DNA of 7,051 bases from Saprospiraceae bacterium. Its GTDB lineage: Bacteria; Bacteroidota; Bacteroidia; Chitinophagales; Saprospiraceae. The DNA lies in NCBI GenBank assembly GCA_023300255.1, contig JALZWC010000515.1, forward strand, positions 1 through 7,051. Reading direction: 5' to 3'. Shown one piece after another: positions 6,911 through 7,051 of the stretch (position 1 is its first letter; the number at the start of each line of letters is the position of its first letter). The notes under the pieces are model-generated. The model had not been told where the DNA came from. It saw only the letters and a list, made by a program, of their open reading frames with translations, and ran no database searches. The translations under genes were made by a program, and so were the position numbers.

Positions 6911-7051
6911 CAGGAGGGACAATGACTAATATAGTAAATAATCAAATAATATGCCATTTCCATAGCTATGATAAAAAGCCGGAAAAACATTTTACACAAC
7001 CATTTTAAATAAGCAGGGCGGAGGAAAATTATCAACTTTCAAAATATTGGA

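Larger units (their letters stand above)
6839..7051. other. Upstream intergenic region of the giant gene
   Basis: This AT-rich region contains no supported gene. No good match to the Bacteroidota promoter (TTTG ... TAnnTTTG at 19-21 bp spacing) was found on the minus strand. It does contain a contiguous 16-bp imperfect direct repeat (6879-6910), a perfect 10-bp palindrome (6961-6970) and overlapping TTAG/CTAA palindromes at the start codon. On the minus strand a frame is open from the window edge to a TAA at 6992-6994 (19 sense codons). It could be the tail of an upstream gene but is too short to judge. Confidence 0.6.

Noticed and set aside
6922..7008. 28-codon plus-strand open frame starting ATG after AGGAGGG (6912-6918)
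   Set aside because: The Shine-Dalgarno-like stretch is only three bases from the ATG and overlaps the CTCC/GGAG-rich sequence of the local repeats. Bacteroidota seldom rely on such sites, and the peptide has no recognisable feature.
6992..7051. Possible 3' end of an upstream minus-strand gene (19 sense codons then TAA)
   Set aside because: It is too short to tell from a random open frame and shows no recognisable protein ending.
6839..7051. A sigma-ABfr-type promoter for the giant gene
   Set aside because: TTTG and TA-rich words occur, but no pair has both the TAnnTTTG form and 19-21 bp spacing, so I do not call one.

Overview
The window is almost entirely one very long gene on the minus strand. 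It encodes a 2229-residue secreted, multidomain, cysteine-rich protein. The gene has a short flank at each end: 148 bases downstream and 213 bases upstream. No other gene can be supported.

Organism: the sequence is AT-rich (about 38% GC by eye). It lacks a Shine-Dalgarno site at the one clear start codon. The protein looks like a giant Bacteroidota cell-surface or exported protein: Sec signal peptide, DUF11-like beta-sandwich repeats, late Ig/PKD-like modules of the sort seen in SprB-type proteins, and a short Cys-Pro-hydrophobic-basic C-terminus. A marine or wastewater member of the Saprospiria/Chitinophagia group fits best. This placement rests on protein style and no marker gene is present.

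Layout in the direction of transcription (right to left): 7051-6839 is the upstream region, with two contiguous imperfect 16-bp repeats, a 10-bp palindrome and a small palindrome touching the start codon. 6838-6752 encodes the signal peptide. About 6600-4710 encodes N-terminal beta-sandwich modules, with a DxDGDGxxDD loop and a dense cysteine cluster at the end. About 4711-3227 is a tryptophan-rich block that I cannot assign. About 3226-1469 encodes further DUF11-like modules. About 1354-863 encodes a discoidin (F5/8 type C)-like domain. About 697-218 encodes two Ig/PKD-like modules. 202-152 encodes the C-terminal motif. Downstream, 1-115 is a palindromic, GC-cored element bounded by a perfect 12-bp inverted repeat that reaches the window edge.

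No partner gene (for example a PorP/SprF-like membrane protein) lies in the window, so the system this protein belongs to can only be inferred. The points most worth following are the non-canonical C-terminus, the unassigned central block and the palindromic element beside the gene.
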